This document shows positions 1 through 7,196 of a stretch of 25,510 nucleotides of DNA, one piece after another. The number at the start of each line of letters is the position of its first letter. Within the stretch, counting starts at the first letter, position 1. The notes beneath the pieces were generated by a model, which saw only the letters and a list, made by a program, of their open reading frames with translations, was not told the origin of the DNA and searched no databases. Source of the DNA: Candidatus Binatia bacterium (GTDB lineage Bacteria; Desulfobacterota_B; Binatia; UBA9968; JAJDTQ01); contig JAJDTQ010000053.1 of NCBI GenBank assembly GCA_022827045.1, positions 1 through 25,510 on the forward strand, written 5' to 3'. The translations under genes and the position numbers were made by a program.

Positions 1-132
<132 letters not shown>

Positions 133-148
133 TCCTCGGCACGGGCAC

Positions 149-213
149 GGGCGGGTCAAACCCGAAACACGGCACGGATACCTTGCGCGGACGGGTTTGA
201 AACCCGCCCCTAC
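149..213. repeat. Dispersed GGGTTTGAAACCC palindrome, copy 1 (double)
   Basis: The short gap after gor holds two related palindromic units. The first is GGGCGGGTCAAACCCG at 149-164. The second is CGGGTTTgAAACCCG at 192-206, followed by CCCCTAC. The right-hand unit belongs to the same family as copies near 3721 and 6345, and all end in a CCTAC on the plus strand. It lies directly upstream of the cytochrome gene, leaving no room for an ordinary ribosome binding site there. It may act as a transcription or mRNA-stability element after gor; that role is inference. Confidence 0.7.
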
Positions 214-219
214 ACGTTC

Positions 220-561
220 ATGAAGATGCGCAGATTGGGATTGATTGCGGCGGTTTGTCTTGTGCTGGCGCTGTTGAGCGCCTGCGGTGAGAAGGCTGAA
301 GAGGTGACGGGGCCGGACCCGGCCCGAGGGAGACGGCTCTACCTCGCGACCTGTATCGTGTGTCACAACACAGATCCGAGCAAGCCGGGCTCCCAGGGTC
401 CGCCCGTCAAGGGATCGTCATTGGAGTTGCTGGAGGCCAAGGTGCTGCACAAGCGTTATCCGCCCGACTACAAGCCCCAACGGACGACCAAGGCCATGCC
501 CAACTACCCGCAACTGAGGAAAAGAATTCCCGATATCGCCGCCTATCTGGCGCAGCCGTAG
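220..561 (+). CDS. Small c-type cytochrome lipoprotein
   Basis: This 113-residue protein starts with a lipoprotein signal: basic MKMRR, a hydrophobic stretch at 7-19, then a lipobox LSAC with the lipidated Cys at residue 22. A single haem c motif CIVCH lies at 45-49, and KAMPNY at 91-96 supplies the likely distal Met93 ligand. The fold is therefore class I monohaem cytochrome c, anchored to the membrane on the periplasmic side. It should pass electrons between a membrane donor and an oxidase or reductase. Its stop codon lies 4 bp from the stop of the convergent PuuD-like gene, whose known relatives carry a fused cytochrome c domain, so the two may work together (inference). No clear Shine-Dalgarno is visible; ATG at 220 or 226 could be used. 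Confidence 0.85.
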   Translation: MKMRRLGLIAAVCLVLALLSACGEKAEEVTGPDPARGRRLYLATCIVCHNTDPSKPGSQGPPVKGSSLELLEAKVLHKRYPPDYKPQRTTKAMPNYPQLRKRIPDIAAYLAQP

Positions 562-565
562 CCTC

Positions 566-1255
566 CTACGCCATCTCCAGGAGAATCCAGAAGATCGCGG
601 TGAGGACCAGGCCGCTCCATATCACGTTCGGAATCGATGTCAGGAGCTTCTTGGTGCCTCCCCCGGCATTGCCCACCAACGCGTTCAGCTCGACGATCGC
701 GATGATCACGAGAGTGACGATCCAGTAGACCGCCACGCCGCCGCCGTACTCGCCGTGCGGATAGTGGCTCGCCGCCCCCATCATGAACAGCATGGGTATG
801 GAGAACAGGGTGTTGGTACGGGAGGCGAAACCGGCCCACTGGCCCTTGCTCGCCGCGTCCGGAAGGGCTTCTCCGCCCTCCGCCACCTTGTTGGCGGAGG
901 CGATGACCACCTGCTGATTGGGCCAGATGACCAGCCACACGTTGAGGAACATGATCGTGCCCATGGTGCCGCCGATGGTGATGGCCATGCCGTAGCCGAT
1001 CACGAAGAAGTCGGCGCCGAACTGCCCCAGCTTGATGAGCCACATGAGAATACCCGCCAGGAAGGTGAACATGGCGCCCCAACGGAACCACCAAAGGGCG
1101 CGCGGCACGAGCTTCTGGATCGCTCCGCTGCGGGTGGAGGCCTCGGTCTCGGCGAAGAAGGGCGTCTGCACGAAGTTGAAATAGTAGAGCAAGCCGATCC
1201 AGGTAACACCGGCCAACAAATGTACCCAACGCAGTAAAAATTCAACGAGCTCCAT
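566..1255 (-). CDS. PuuD-like (urate oxidase N-terminal type) integral membrane protein
   Basis: The start is set by AGGAGG eight bases before ATG at 1255; a longer frame reaching 1342 lacks support. The 229-residue product has about six membrane segments, near residues 8-27, 57-77, 86-108, 143-160, 168-187 and 205-227. Features shared with the membrane domain of the cytochrome-linked urate hydroxylase PuuD (urate oxidase N-terminal family) are WVHLLAGVTWIG near the N terminus, NVWLVIWPNQ in the middle and SRTNTLFSIPMLFMM towards the end. Full PuuD proteins also carry a C-terminal cytochrome c; this one stops at the end of the membrane domain. Many members of the short form are of unknown function, so urate as substrate is not shown. 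The cytochrome lipoprotein encoded head-on at 220-561 is a candidate partner. Confidence 0.72.
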   Translation of the reverse strand: MELVEFLLRWVHLLAGVTWIGLLYYFNFVQTPFFAETEASTRSGAIQKLVPRALWWFRWGAMFTFLAGILMWLIKLGQFGADFFVIGYGMAITIGGTMGTIMFLNVWLVIWPNQQVVIASANKVAEGGEALPDAASKGQWAGFASRTNTLFSIPMLFMMGAASHYPHGEYGGGVAVYWIVTLVIIAIVELNALVGNAGGGTKKLLTSIPNVIWSGLVLTAIFWILLEMA

Positions 1256-1274
1256 CAAGCACCTCCTGTAAGCT
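1248..1274 (-). promoter_or_regulatory. Strong ribosome binding site fixing the PuuD-like start
   Basis: On the minus strand the sequence reads ACAGGAGGTGCTTGATG. The perfect AGGAGG is eight bases before ATG at 1255. This chooses residue 30 of the longer open frame as the real start. Confidence 0.8.
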
Positions 1275-1366
1275 GTTTCCCGTAGATGTTTCCCGTAGAG
1301 CGGAATTTTCGCATTATATGCCGTAACGGGCCGCGCGGTCAATGAAAACTCCCGTGACCGCGCCGT

Positions 1367-3574
1367 TCACTCCTCCGCGATGAGCGCACTGAACTTCTCG
1401 TACAGCTCCCGGAGCCTGGCCTTGTAGTAGTCCACGTTCTCGTCGGGACGGGACGGGTCCCATTCCGAGACGTGCCGGCAGTTCTCGTTCACCATCACGT
1501 TGGCTCCGTCGCCGCCGACGTAGTAGGAGATCTGGTCCCCGGACAGGTACCGCCGCTCCGACCGCAGGGCCACCTCGTAGGCGCCGCGGGGATGCTGCTT
1601 CCCGCCCTTCACCCGTATCTGGTAGTCCTCCAGCGACTCCCGCAGGGTCTCGGTCCGCTTCAGCCAGGACAGCTCCAGACGATGGCCGGCGATGTCCTCG
1701 CGATAGCGCTCGTAGAGCGCCGGGATCTCGCCCTTGCGACCGTCGAACAGGAGACCGAGCGCCTCCTGAAGCCACTCACGCCGATAGCGCTCGAGTCCAC
1801 GAGAACTCAGGTCGGCGCCGGCGACGGTGATGCCGCCCTGCTCATCCAGCAGCGCGTAGTCGTCGGGCCCGTGGCAAAACATCGCCCGGTACCGCTCCAG
1901 CGGCAGCTCGACCTTCCAGGGCAGCGACAACGACGCCTCGGCCAAATCCTCCTCCGGGCCGGGACGGGCGTCCCGGGGAACGAAGTAGACGCCGCCGGCA
2001 TCCACCGCGACGACCCGATGACCCAGCTCGTCGAACTGCGCCGCCAGCCGGCGGACGAGAACTCCGACGCCTTCCGTTGCCTGGTCCGCTACGCGGGCAT
2101 CGTTGAAGTGGCCTCCGGCGAAGGCCAGGTAGTCCTGGAACCCCTCCAGCAGCACCTTGGAGCCCGACCGGACCGTGGCGACGAAACGTCCGTCGTCCCC
2201 CGCGGGAGCCGCGTCATGAGTCTGCCCGTCGGGTCCGCACAGCTCCCGGAACCCGCGCAACAGTTCCGGGAAGACTCCCAGCTCGTCGGCGTCCGGGCGG
2301 CCGGCACCCGTCAGCATGACCGCCGGGTAGAGCGCCGTGACATCGCAGCGCACCACCGGCCGCGACACGCCCCGGACCTTGACCTCCGCGTATTTCCGCG
2401 CCGCCGGCTCCGCCGGCGCGGACTCGGGAATGGAATGGCCCCGCGCAAGGTACTCCCGGAGCATAAGACCGTCGATCTTCGCCGGGTCGTCCAGCAAGGC
2501 GGTGTCCTGGTAGCGGCACGGAAAGATCCGTGCCTGGACGTAGTGGGCCGGCGAGAGCGCCTCGGATATGGCCCGGGTCTCGCGCACGTCGTCGAGGGCG
2601 TAGCGGAAAAGGGTGTCCGGGTCGTTGTCGAAGTACCAGTTCGCCTCGGCGCCCGGGATATAGGTCCTTTGCGGGGCGGCCACGGCGAAGTGGCGCGCCA
2701 CGTCCTTGAGGCCGTTGCGCTTGAGCTCCGGATTCGCCTGGCTGTAGCGCTGCGCGAGGAACCACGTGTCGATGACGTGGCGCCCGTGGATCTCGTAGTT
2801 CCGGTAGGGGATGACACGCTCCCCGGTACGAAACCGCGCCTGGCGGTGCCGGATCGCGCTGCCGTCCCTGCCCATGGCCAGCTCGACCCGATGCCGCCGG
2901 GCGCGCGCGTCGAGATACGGAAGATCGAAGCGAAAGATGTTGTGACCCTCTATGACATCCGGGTCGCGGGAACGGATCTCCCGGACCATTTCCGCCAGCA
3001 TCTCCGCCTCTGCGTATTCCCTGCCGGATATGAGCCGCTCCCAGCCGCTGCTGTCCGACATGGCGATGGCGGTGATGCGGTCGCCCTCGCGGAGCGGATT
3101 GGGAAACTCGAACCCGGACGTGCGGTAGACCTCCAGGTCGATCTGCATGCGCAGAAGGTCCTGGAAGCCCATGCCGAGGAAATGCGTCGTCCCCGACCAC
3201 AGGAGGTACTGCTGCACGACGTCGCGCACGTACAGGTATGGAACACCCGGAGCGCCCAGGCTCCTGCCGCTCCGGCGCTGGAGCCAGGAGGCCGCGGAAT
3301 CGAGGCTCCGAACGTCGGGAAAGCGGGCCAACCGGCGGAACCTGCCGGTTCCGGAGAGCGGCTCCATCCGGCACTGGCCCCGCCATCCCGCGAGCCTGTC
3401 CTCGGAGGTCAGCCACAGGAACGGCTCGAACGGCACGGTCTTCGAGGTCAACGACGACGGCGTCCTGGAGAAGAGCCGGACATGGCGAGCCCCTTCCAGC
3501 TCCACGCCCACCACCTCCGCCGTCTTGTCGCGGCCGTACAGCACCGGTTCGTATTGGCGGGTCGAGTCGCCCAT
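1367..3574 (-). CDS. Family B DNA polymerase homologue with degenerate polymerase site
   Basis: I start this 735-residue protein at ATG 3574 (MGDSTRQYEP). The frame stays open to 3733, but the extra 53 codons run towards a dispersed repeat at 3721-3744 and look non-coding. The 3'-5' exonuclease domain is intact: ExoI DLE at 146-148, ExoII NIFRFD at 212-217 and ExoIII YxxxD at 325-329. Polymerase motif A is present as DVTALYP at 411-417. Motif B, normally KxxxNSxYG, reads KVLLEGFQD at 473-481. Motif C, normally YxDTD, reads AVDAG with Asp525 kept but the second catalytic Asp replaced by Gly527. The C-terminal part (VSEWDPSRPDENVDYY) matches bacterial PolB relatives. I infer a protein that binds and perhaps trims DNA but cannot polymerise by the usual two-metal mechanism. 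It stands alone between unrelated genes; no SD is evident. Confidence 0.85.
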   Translation of the reverse strand: MGDSTRQYEPVLYGRDKTAEVVGVELEGARHVRLFSRTPSSLTSKTVPFEPFLWLTSEDRLAGWRGQCRMEPLSGTGRFRRLARFPDVRSLDSAASWLQRRSGRSLGAPGVPYLYVRDVVQQYLLWSGTTHFLGMGFQDLLRMQIDLEVYRTSGFEFPNPLREGDRITAIAMSDSSGWERLISGREYAEAEMLAEMVREIRSRDPDVIEGHNIFRFDLPYLDARARRHRVELAMGRDGSAIRHRQARFRTGERVIPYRNYEIHGRHVIDTWFLAQRYSQANPELKRNGLKDVARHFAVAAPQRTYIPGAEANWYFDNDPDTLFRYALDDVRETRAISEALSPAHYVQARIFPCRYQDTALLDDPAKIDGLMLREYLARGHSIPESAPAEPAARKYAEVKVRGVSRPVVRCDVTALYPAVMLTGAGRPDADELGVFPELLRGFRELCGPDGQTHDAAPAGDDGRFVATVRSGSKVLLEGFQDYLAFAGGHFNDARVADQATEGVGVLVRRLAAQFDELGHRVVAVDAGGVYFVPRDARPGPEEDLAEASLSLPWKVELPLERYRAMFCHGPDDYALLDEQGGITVAGADLSSRGLERYRREWLQEALGLLFDGRKGEIPALYERYREDIAGHRLELSWLKRTETLRESLEDYQIRVKGGKQHPRGAYEVALRSERRYLSGDQISYYVGGDGANVMVNENCRHVSEWDPSRPDENVDYYKARLRELYEKFSALIAEE

Positions 3575-3718
3575 GATGGATCGGGTCGTGGCGTCCCGTG
3601 CCCGTGAAGGGGCAAGATGACGAAGGGTGGACCCAACGGACTTTCTAACAGATCCGGTCCGCGACGGTAACGCGGCGTGGCTGCTTGCACCCACCGCGCA
3701 CATCCCCTGTGCCCGTAC

Positions 3719-3744
3719 ACGGGCGGGTTTCAAACCGGCCCTAC
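3719..3744. repeat. Dispersed GGGTTTGAAACCC palindrome, copy 2 (diverged)
   Basis: GGGCGGGTTTcAAACCGGCCCTAC lies in the 206-bp gap between the divergent PolB homologue and PAC2 genes. It is a slightly decayed copy of the element at 192-213, in the same orientation with a terminal CCTAC. The rest of this gap (3575-3780) shows no gene. Confidence 0.65.
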
Positions 3745-3780
3745 TGGTGCTGTCATCGACAGATGTGCTAGAGAAGAATC

Positions 3781-4566
3781 ATGGCCACTGACGCCGTCTC
3801 CCATATCCGCCGTCCCCGTCTGCGGCAACCCTTCCTGATCCTGTCCTTCTCGGGTTGGAGCGACGCGGGGTCTTCGGCCACTTCCGCGGTCCGCTACCTG
3901 ATCGAGCAGCTCCTGGCCTCGGAGCTGGCCAAGATCGACCCGGAAGAGTACTACGACTTCTCGGTACAGCGGCCTCACGTGCGGCTGGTGGACGGACAGC
4001 GGGAGATCGAGTGGCCCTCCTACGACTTCCATTACTACAAGACCGGAAACGATCTGGAACAGGACTTCATCTTCGCCTCCGGGGCCGAGCCGCACCTCCA
4101 TTGGAAGTCTTTCGCCAGCACGGTTCTGGACCTTGCGCGCCAGTGGAAGGTCGCCCGCATCATCACCTTGGGAGCCCTTCTAGACGAGGTGCTCTACACC
4201 AAGCCGGTGCCGTTGAACGGATTCTCGTCGGACCCGGAGTTGATGAAGCAGTTGGACTTCACCCCGTCGCGGTACCAGGGACCCACCGGTATCGTCGGGA
4301 TCCTGGGCGATACCTTCCGCAAGGAGGGCGTGCCGCACGTGAGCCTGTGGGCGGCGCTGCCGCACTACCTGGCGCCTTCCCCGAACCCTCGCGGCACCTT
4401 GGCGCTGGTCCTGCGCCTGACCCAGTGGCTCGGGATCCGTATCGACACGGGCCCACTGGAACGCGCCGCCGGCGAGTTCCAGAACAAAGTGAACGACGTC
4501 GTCAATAGCGACCCGAACCTGACGGCTCTCGTCCGGGAGCTGCAGAAGCACGAGTTCGAGCAATAG
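3781..4566 (+). CDS. PAC2-family protein (proteasome assembly chaperone-like)
   Basis: The 261-residue protein has the N-terminal signature of the PAC2 family (COG1938/COG2047): a beta strand FLILSFSGWSDAG at 18-30 followed by a helix. The central stretch RIITLGALLDEVLYT and the later PTGIVGILGDTF and SLWAALPHYL are also typical. PAC2 is named for eukaryotic proteasome assembly chaperones. Bacterial members often occur near proteasome or ATP-grasp genes, but neither is present here, so its role is open. It has no signal peptide and should be cytosolic. The start has only a weak AGAGAAG upstream. It is followed after 14 bp by the cytochrome c' gene on the same strand, so the two are likely co-transcribed. 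Confidence 0.85.
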   Translation: MATDAVSHIRRPRLRQPFLILSFSGWSDAGSSATSAVRYLIEQLLASELAKIDPEEYYDFSVQRPHVRLVDGQREIEWPSYDFHYYKTGNDLEQDFIFASGAEPHLHWKSFASTVLDLARQWKVARIITLGALLDEVLYTKPVPLNGFSSDPELMKQLDFTPSRYQGPTGIVGILGDTFRKEGVPHVSLWAALPHYLAPSPNPRGTLALVLRLTQWLGIRIDTGPLERAAGEFQNKVNDVVNSDPNLTALVRELQKHEFEQ

Positions 4567-4580
4567 CGGAGGGAAGATCC

Positions 4581-5027
4581 ATGCGGAAATCACCTTGGTT
4601 GTTCAGCCTGATGGTGGGTGTGTTCCTCGTGACCGGTTCGAGTGTCGTCTCGGCCGCGCAGTTCGACAAGGTCATCGAGGCGCGGCTGGACCTGATGAAG
4701 GACATCAGCGCTGCCGGCAAGGCCATGCGCTCCGCAACGGACGCGGCAGGGGTCGCGGCCAGCGCCGACAAGCTGGCGGGATTGCTGGCCAAGATCAACG
4801 CCGACAGTTTCCCCAAGGGAAGCTCGGACGGCTCGCGCGCCAAGCCGGACATCTGGGAGCAGTGGGACAAGTTCGCGGACACGGCCAAGAACGCCGCAGC
4901 CCTGGCCAAGTCCATCGCGACCAAGGCCCGGGCAGGTGAGGACACCGCCGCGCTGGTCAAGGGCTTCGGCAGGAGCGCCTGCGGAAGCTGTCACCGGCCG
5001 TTCCGGAAACCCAAAGAGAGAAGCTGA
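4581..5027 (+). CDS. Class II cytochrome c (cytochrome c'-like), periplasmic
   Basis: The product is 148 residues. It has a signal peptide (MRKSPWLFSLMVGVFLV, cleavage probably after VSAA near residue 26), an all-helical body and a haem motif CGSCH at 134-138 close to the C terminus. That placement is the hallmark of class II cytochromes c. Met39 in RLDLMKDI is at the position where c' proteins have the N-terminal helix contact, and IWEQWDKF at 91-98 matches the family core. Cytochromes c' bind NO, CO or O2, or shuttle electrons, in the periplasm; the exact ligand here cannot be read from sequence. GGAGGGAAGATCC precedes the ATG. Haem supply and CcsA-type attachment genes lie 0.3-5 kb away. 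Confidence 0.85.
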   Translation: MRKSPWLFSLMVGVFLVTGSSVVSAAQFDKVIEARLDLMKDISAAGKAMRSATDAAGVAASADKLAGLLAKINADSFPKGSSDGSRAKPDIWEQWDKFADTAKNAAALAKSIATKARAGEDTAALVKGFGRSACGSCHRPFRKPKERS

Positions 5028-5039
5028 CCGCCGGTCCGC

Positions 5040-5315
5040 ATGATTACGCAGCATGTCGGGGAAGCGGCCCTCCCGGACCTCGAGGAGTGGGCCAACGCCA
5101 TCATCCGCTCCGAGGACGACACCGTGAAGGCGGTGGAGTCCTATCATGACGCGGACTCCAACACGTATGTCATCCGCCTCACCCGTGGCGCCCGAGTGCT
5201 TCTGTTCCGGCTCTCCGAGGCGCAGGTGCACACCCCCGAACGCGAGCCCGAGTGCGAGAAGACCCTCCGTAACCGGGTGAAGGAGGTGCGCCGCCTGCTG
5301 GGACGGGCCGGATGA
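5040..5315 (+). CDS. Small unknown protein (91 aa)
   Basis: I do not recognise this protein. It is 91 residues, acidic at the N terminus and basic at the C terminus, with no signal peptide, Cys or membrane segment. The middle TYVIRLTRGARVLLFRL suggests two beta strands, and the end CEKTLRNRVKEVRRLLGR an amphipathic basic helix. It begins 12 bp after the cytochrome c' stop on the same strand, so it is probably the last gene of a PAC2-cytochrome c' transcription unit. The gene is supported mainly by its tight spacing, reading-frame length and the convergent end with hemB 21 bp away. The start ATG has no strong SD. Confidence 0.6.
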   Translation: MITQHVGEAALPDLEEWANAIIRSEDDTVKAVESYHDADSNTYVIRLTRGARVLLFRLSEAQVHTPEREPECEKTLRNRVKEVRRLLGRAG

Positions 5316-5324
5316 ACCGGCCCG
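5304..5324. terminator. Candidate bidirectional hairpin between convergent genes
   Basis: CGGGCCGG (5304-5311) pairs perfectly with CCGGCCCG (5317-5324) around ATGAA. The stem straddles the stop codon of the 91-aa gene and lies just beyond the convergent hemB stop. There is no good T-run on either side, so it is at best a weak or factor-dependent terminator. Confidence 0.4.
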
Positions 5325-5336
5325 GTTTCGCGTCCC

Positions 5337-6305
5337 CTACAGCCCCGCCGCCATCTCTTTCGCGAAGTAGGTGAGGATAAAGTCGGCGCCGGCCCGCTTG
5401 ATGGACAGCAGGACCTCCGGCACCACCGTGCTCTCGTCGATCCAGCCGTTCTGGGCGGCGGCCTTGATCATGGCGTACTCGCCGCTCACGTTGTACGCGG
5501 CGGTGGGATGGCGGAAGCGCCGCTTGACGCGGGAGATGACGTCCAGATACGCGAGTGCCGGCTTCACCATGACGATGTCGGCGCCTTCAGCGATGTCCGC
5601 CTCCACCTCCCGTAGCGCCTCGTCGCTGTTTCCCGGATCCATCTGATACGAGCGCCGGTCACCGAACTGGGGCGTGGATTCCGCGGCCTCGCGGAAAGGA
5701 CCGTAGAAGCCCGACGCGTACTTGGCCGCGTAGGCCATGATGACCACGTTCTCGAAGCCTTCCGCGTCCAGCGCCGCGCGAATGGCTCCGACGCGGCCGT
5801 CCATCATGTCGGACGGGGCCACGACATCGGCCCCTGCCCGGGCATGGGACAGAGCCTCCTTCACCAGCAGATCCAGGGTGTGGTCGTTGTCCACCTCGCC
5901 GTCCTCGACGACGCCGCAGTGGCCGTGGTCGGTGTACTCGCACAGGCAGACGTCGGTGATCACCAACAGGTCCGGTGTCTTGTCCTTGATGGCCCGTATC
6001 GCTTCCTGCACCACGCCGTGCTCATGGTAGGCCTCGGAGCCCATGGCGTCCTTGGTCTCCGGGATGCCGAAAAGGATCACCCCGGGAATGCCCAGGTGCC
6101 AGACGGTCTCCGCCTCCCGGGCCGCGCGGTCCACCGACAGCTGGGAGACGCCCGGCATGGAGGTGACGGGCTGCTCCTGGTCCCGTCCCGGACACACGAA
6201 CAACGGGTAGATGAAATCACGCGGACTCAGCGCGGTCTCGCGCACAAGATCACGCAGCAGGCCGGTGCGCCGAAGTCTTCGCGGTCGGGTGACGGGAAAT
6301 GCCAT
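5337..6305 (-). CDS. hemB: Delta-aminolevulinic acid dehydratase (porphobilinogen synthase)
   Basis: HemB joins two 5-aminolevulinate molecules into porphobilinogen in the cytoplasm. The 322-residue product is of normal length. The Schiff-base lysine is in MVKPA (Lys248) and the second active-site lysine in [13 protein letters not shown] (Lys195). Three cysteines, 120, 122 and 130, in [13 protein letters not shown] form the catalytic zinc site, so this is a zinc-type enzyme. Start choice: AGGAGG lies a few bases before ATG 6305; the open frame continues upstream to 6344 without support. It is the last gene of the ccsA-hemA-hemC-hemD-hemB set, separated from hemD by 60 bp that hold a dispersed palindrome. 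Confidence 0.97.
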   Translation of the reverse strand: MAFPVTRPRRLRRTGLLRDLVRETALSPRDFIYPLFVCPGRDQEQPVTSMPGVSQLSVDRAAREAETVWHLGIPGVILFGIPETKDAMGSEAYHEHGVVQEAIRAIKDKTPDLLVITDVCLCEYTDHGHCGVVEDGEVDNDHTLDLLVKEALSHARAGADVVAPSDMMDGRVGAIRAALDAEGFENVVIMAYAAKYASGFYGPFREAAESTPQFGDRRSYQMDPGNSDEALREVEADIAEGADIVMVKPALAYLDVISRVKRRFRHPTAAYNVSGEYAMIKAAAQNGWIDESTVVPEVLLSIKRAGADFILTYFAKEMAAGL

Positions 6306-6344
6306 GCTTGCCTCCTGGCGATCGCGCGCCGTGAACGATGGCAT

Positions 6345-6370
6345 GGGCGGGGTTGGAACCCGCCCCTACA
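6345..6370. repeat. Dispersed GGGTTTGAAACCC palindrome, copy 3
   Basis: GGGCGGGGTTGGAACCCGCCCC followed by TACA fills the gap between hemD and hemB and reaches the hemD stop codon. It has the same orientation and the same CCTACA end as the copy at 192-213. Being inside an operon, it may shape a processed or attenuated mRNA (inference). Confidence 0.65.
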
Positions 6371-7196
6371 CCTTCTTTCCGAATTCATCCACGCCGACCA
6401 TGGATTCTACCAGAGCCTGGATCAGTCCCGCCACGGTGTATTCGCGGGCCGTCACATTCACTTCCAGGCCTCGCTCACGCGCGGCATCGGCGGTGACGGG
6501 GCCGATGCACGCCACCCGGAAGCTCGTTCCCGTGGGTACCGCACCCACCACATAGAGCAAATCCATGAAAGCGTTGACGGTGCTGGGACTCGTGAACGTG
6601 ACCCAGTCCACCTGCTGCAGGATCTCCGCCAGCCGCCGGGCGCCGCGCCGCACGGGCTCGTTACGGTAGGCTTCCACCACGGTCACCAAGGCGCCCCACC
6701 GCCGCAGCGTCTCCGGAAGCACGTCGCGGGCTCCAGCGACCCGCGCGAGCAGGAAGCGCTTTCCCCTCACCCGGTCCGGCTCCAGCGCCGCCAGGATGCC
6801 TTCCGCGCGATACTCCTCGGGAACCAGGCTGACGGCAAGGCCGCGGTCTTCCAGCAGTCGGGCGGTCCGCGGTCCGATGGCGGCGATATCGAGCCGTCCA
6901 AGGTCTTCCAGGCTCCCCAGGGCCTCGCAACGCGACAGGAAGTGCCCGACGCCGTTGACGCTGGTGAACACCAGCCAATCCTGCTCCGCCAGGCCGCGGA
7001 TGGCCTCGTCCAGCGTCTCGTTGTTGTCCAACGGCAGGATCTCCACCGTCGGAAACACCACCGGCCGCACGCCGAGGGCTTCCAGGCCGCGCACGAAGGC
7101 GGCGGCCTGTTCGCGCGGCCGGGTGATCAGGACCCGCTGTCCCGCCAGCGGCGCGCCGCCCGACTTCACCGGCGCCGGCATCGGCGAATCGCTCAC
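6366..7196 (-). CDS. hemD: Uroporphyrinogen-III synthase
   Basis: HemD closes and inverts ring D of hydroxymethylbilane to give uroporphyrinogen III. The family is weakly conserved, but the protein shows its marks: RVLITRPREQAAAFVRGLEALG near the N terminus, DWLVFTSVNGVGHFL in the first domain, DIAAIGPRTARLLEDRG, and in the second half VDWVTFTSPSTVNAFM and RVACIGPVTADAARERGLEV. I start at GTG 7196, preceded by GGAGG with 7-base spacing. This start overlaps the hemC stop as GTGA, which points to translational coupling. The product is then 276 residues. The longer open frame upstream lies inside hemC and is a shadow. Confidence 0.93.
   Translation of the reverse strand: MSDSPMPAPVKSGGAPLAGQRVLITRPREQAAAFVRGLEALGVRPVVFPTVEILPLDNNETLDEAIRGLAEQDWLVFTSVNGVGHFLSRCEALGSLEDLGRLDIAAIGPRTARLLEDRGLAVSLVPEEYRAEGILAALEPDRVRGKRFLLARVAGARDVLPETLRRWGALVTVVEAYRNEPVRRGARRLAEILQQVDWVTFTSPSTVNAFMDLLYVVGAVPTGTSFRVACIGPVTADAARERGLEVNVTAREYTVAGLIQALVESMVGVDEFGKKV

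Noticed and set aside
133..219. CRISPR-like repeat pair near 149-206
   Set aside because: Only two dissimilar palindromic units, no regular spacing or spacers.
1472..3607. 711-codon open frame on the plus strand, antisense to the PolB homologue
   Set aside because: Composition is Arg/Pro/Val/Leu shadow of a high-GC gene and no family features appear; the opposite strand carries clear PolB exonuclease motifs.
3575..3733. N-terminal extension of the PolB homologue
   Set aside because: The extra 53 codons run into a dispersed intergenic palindrome, match nothing in the family, and have no ribosome binding site.
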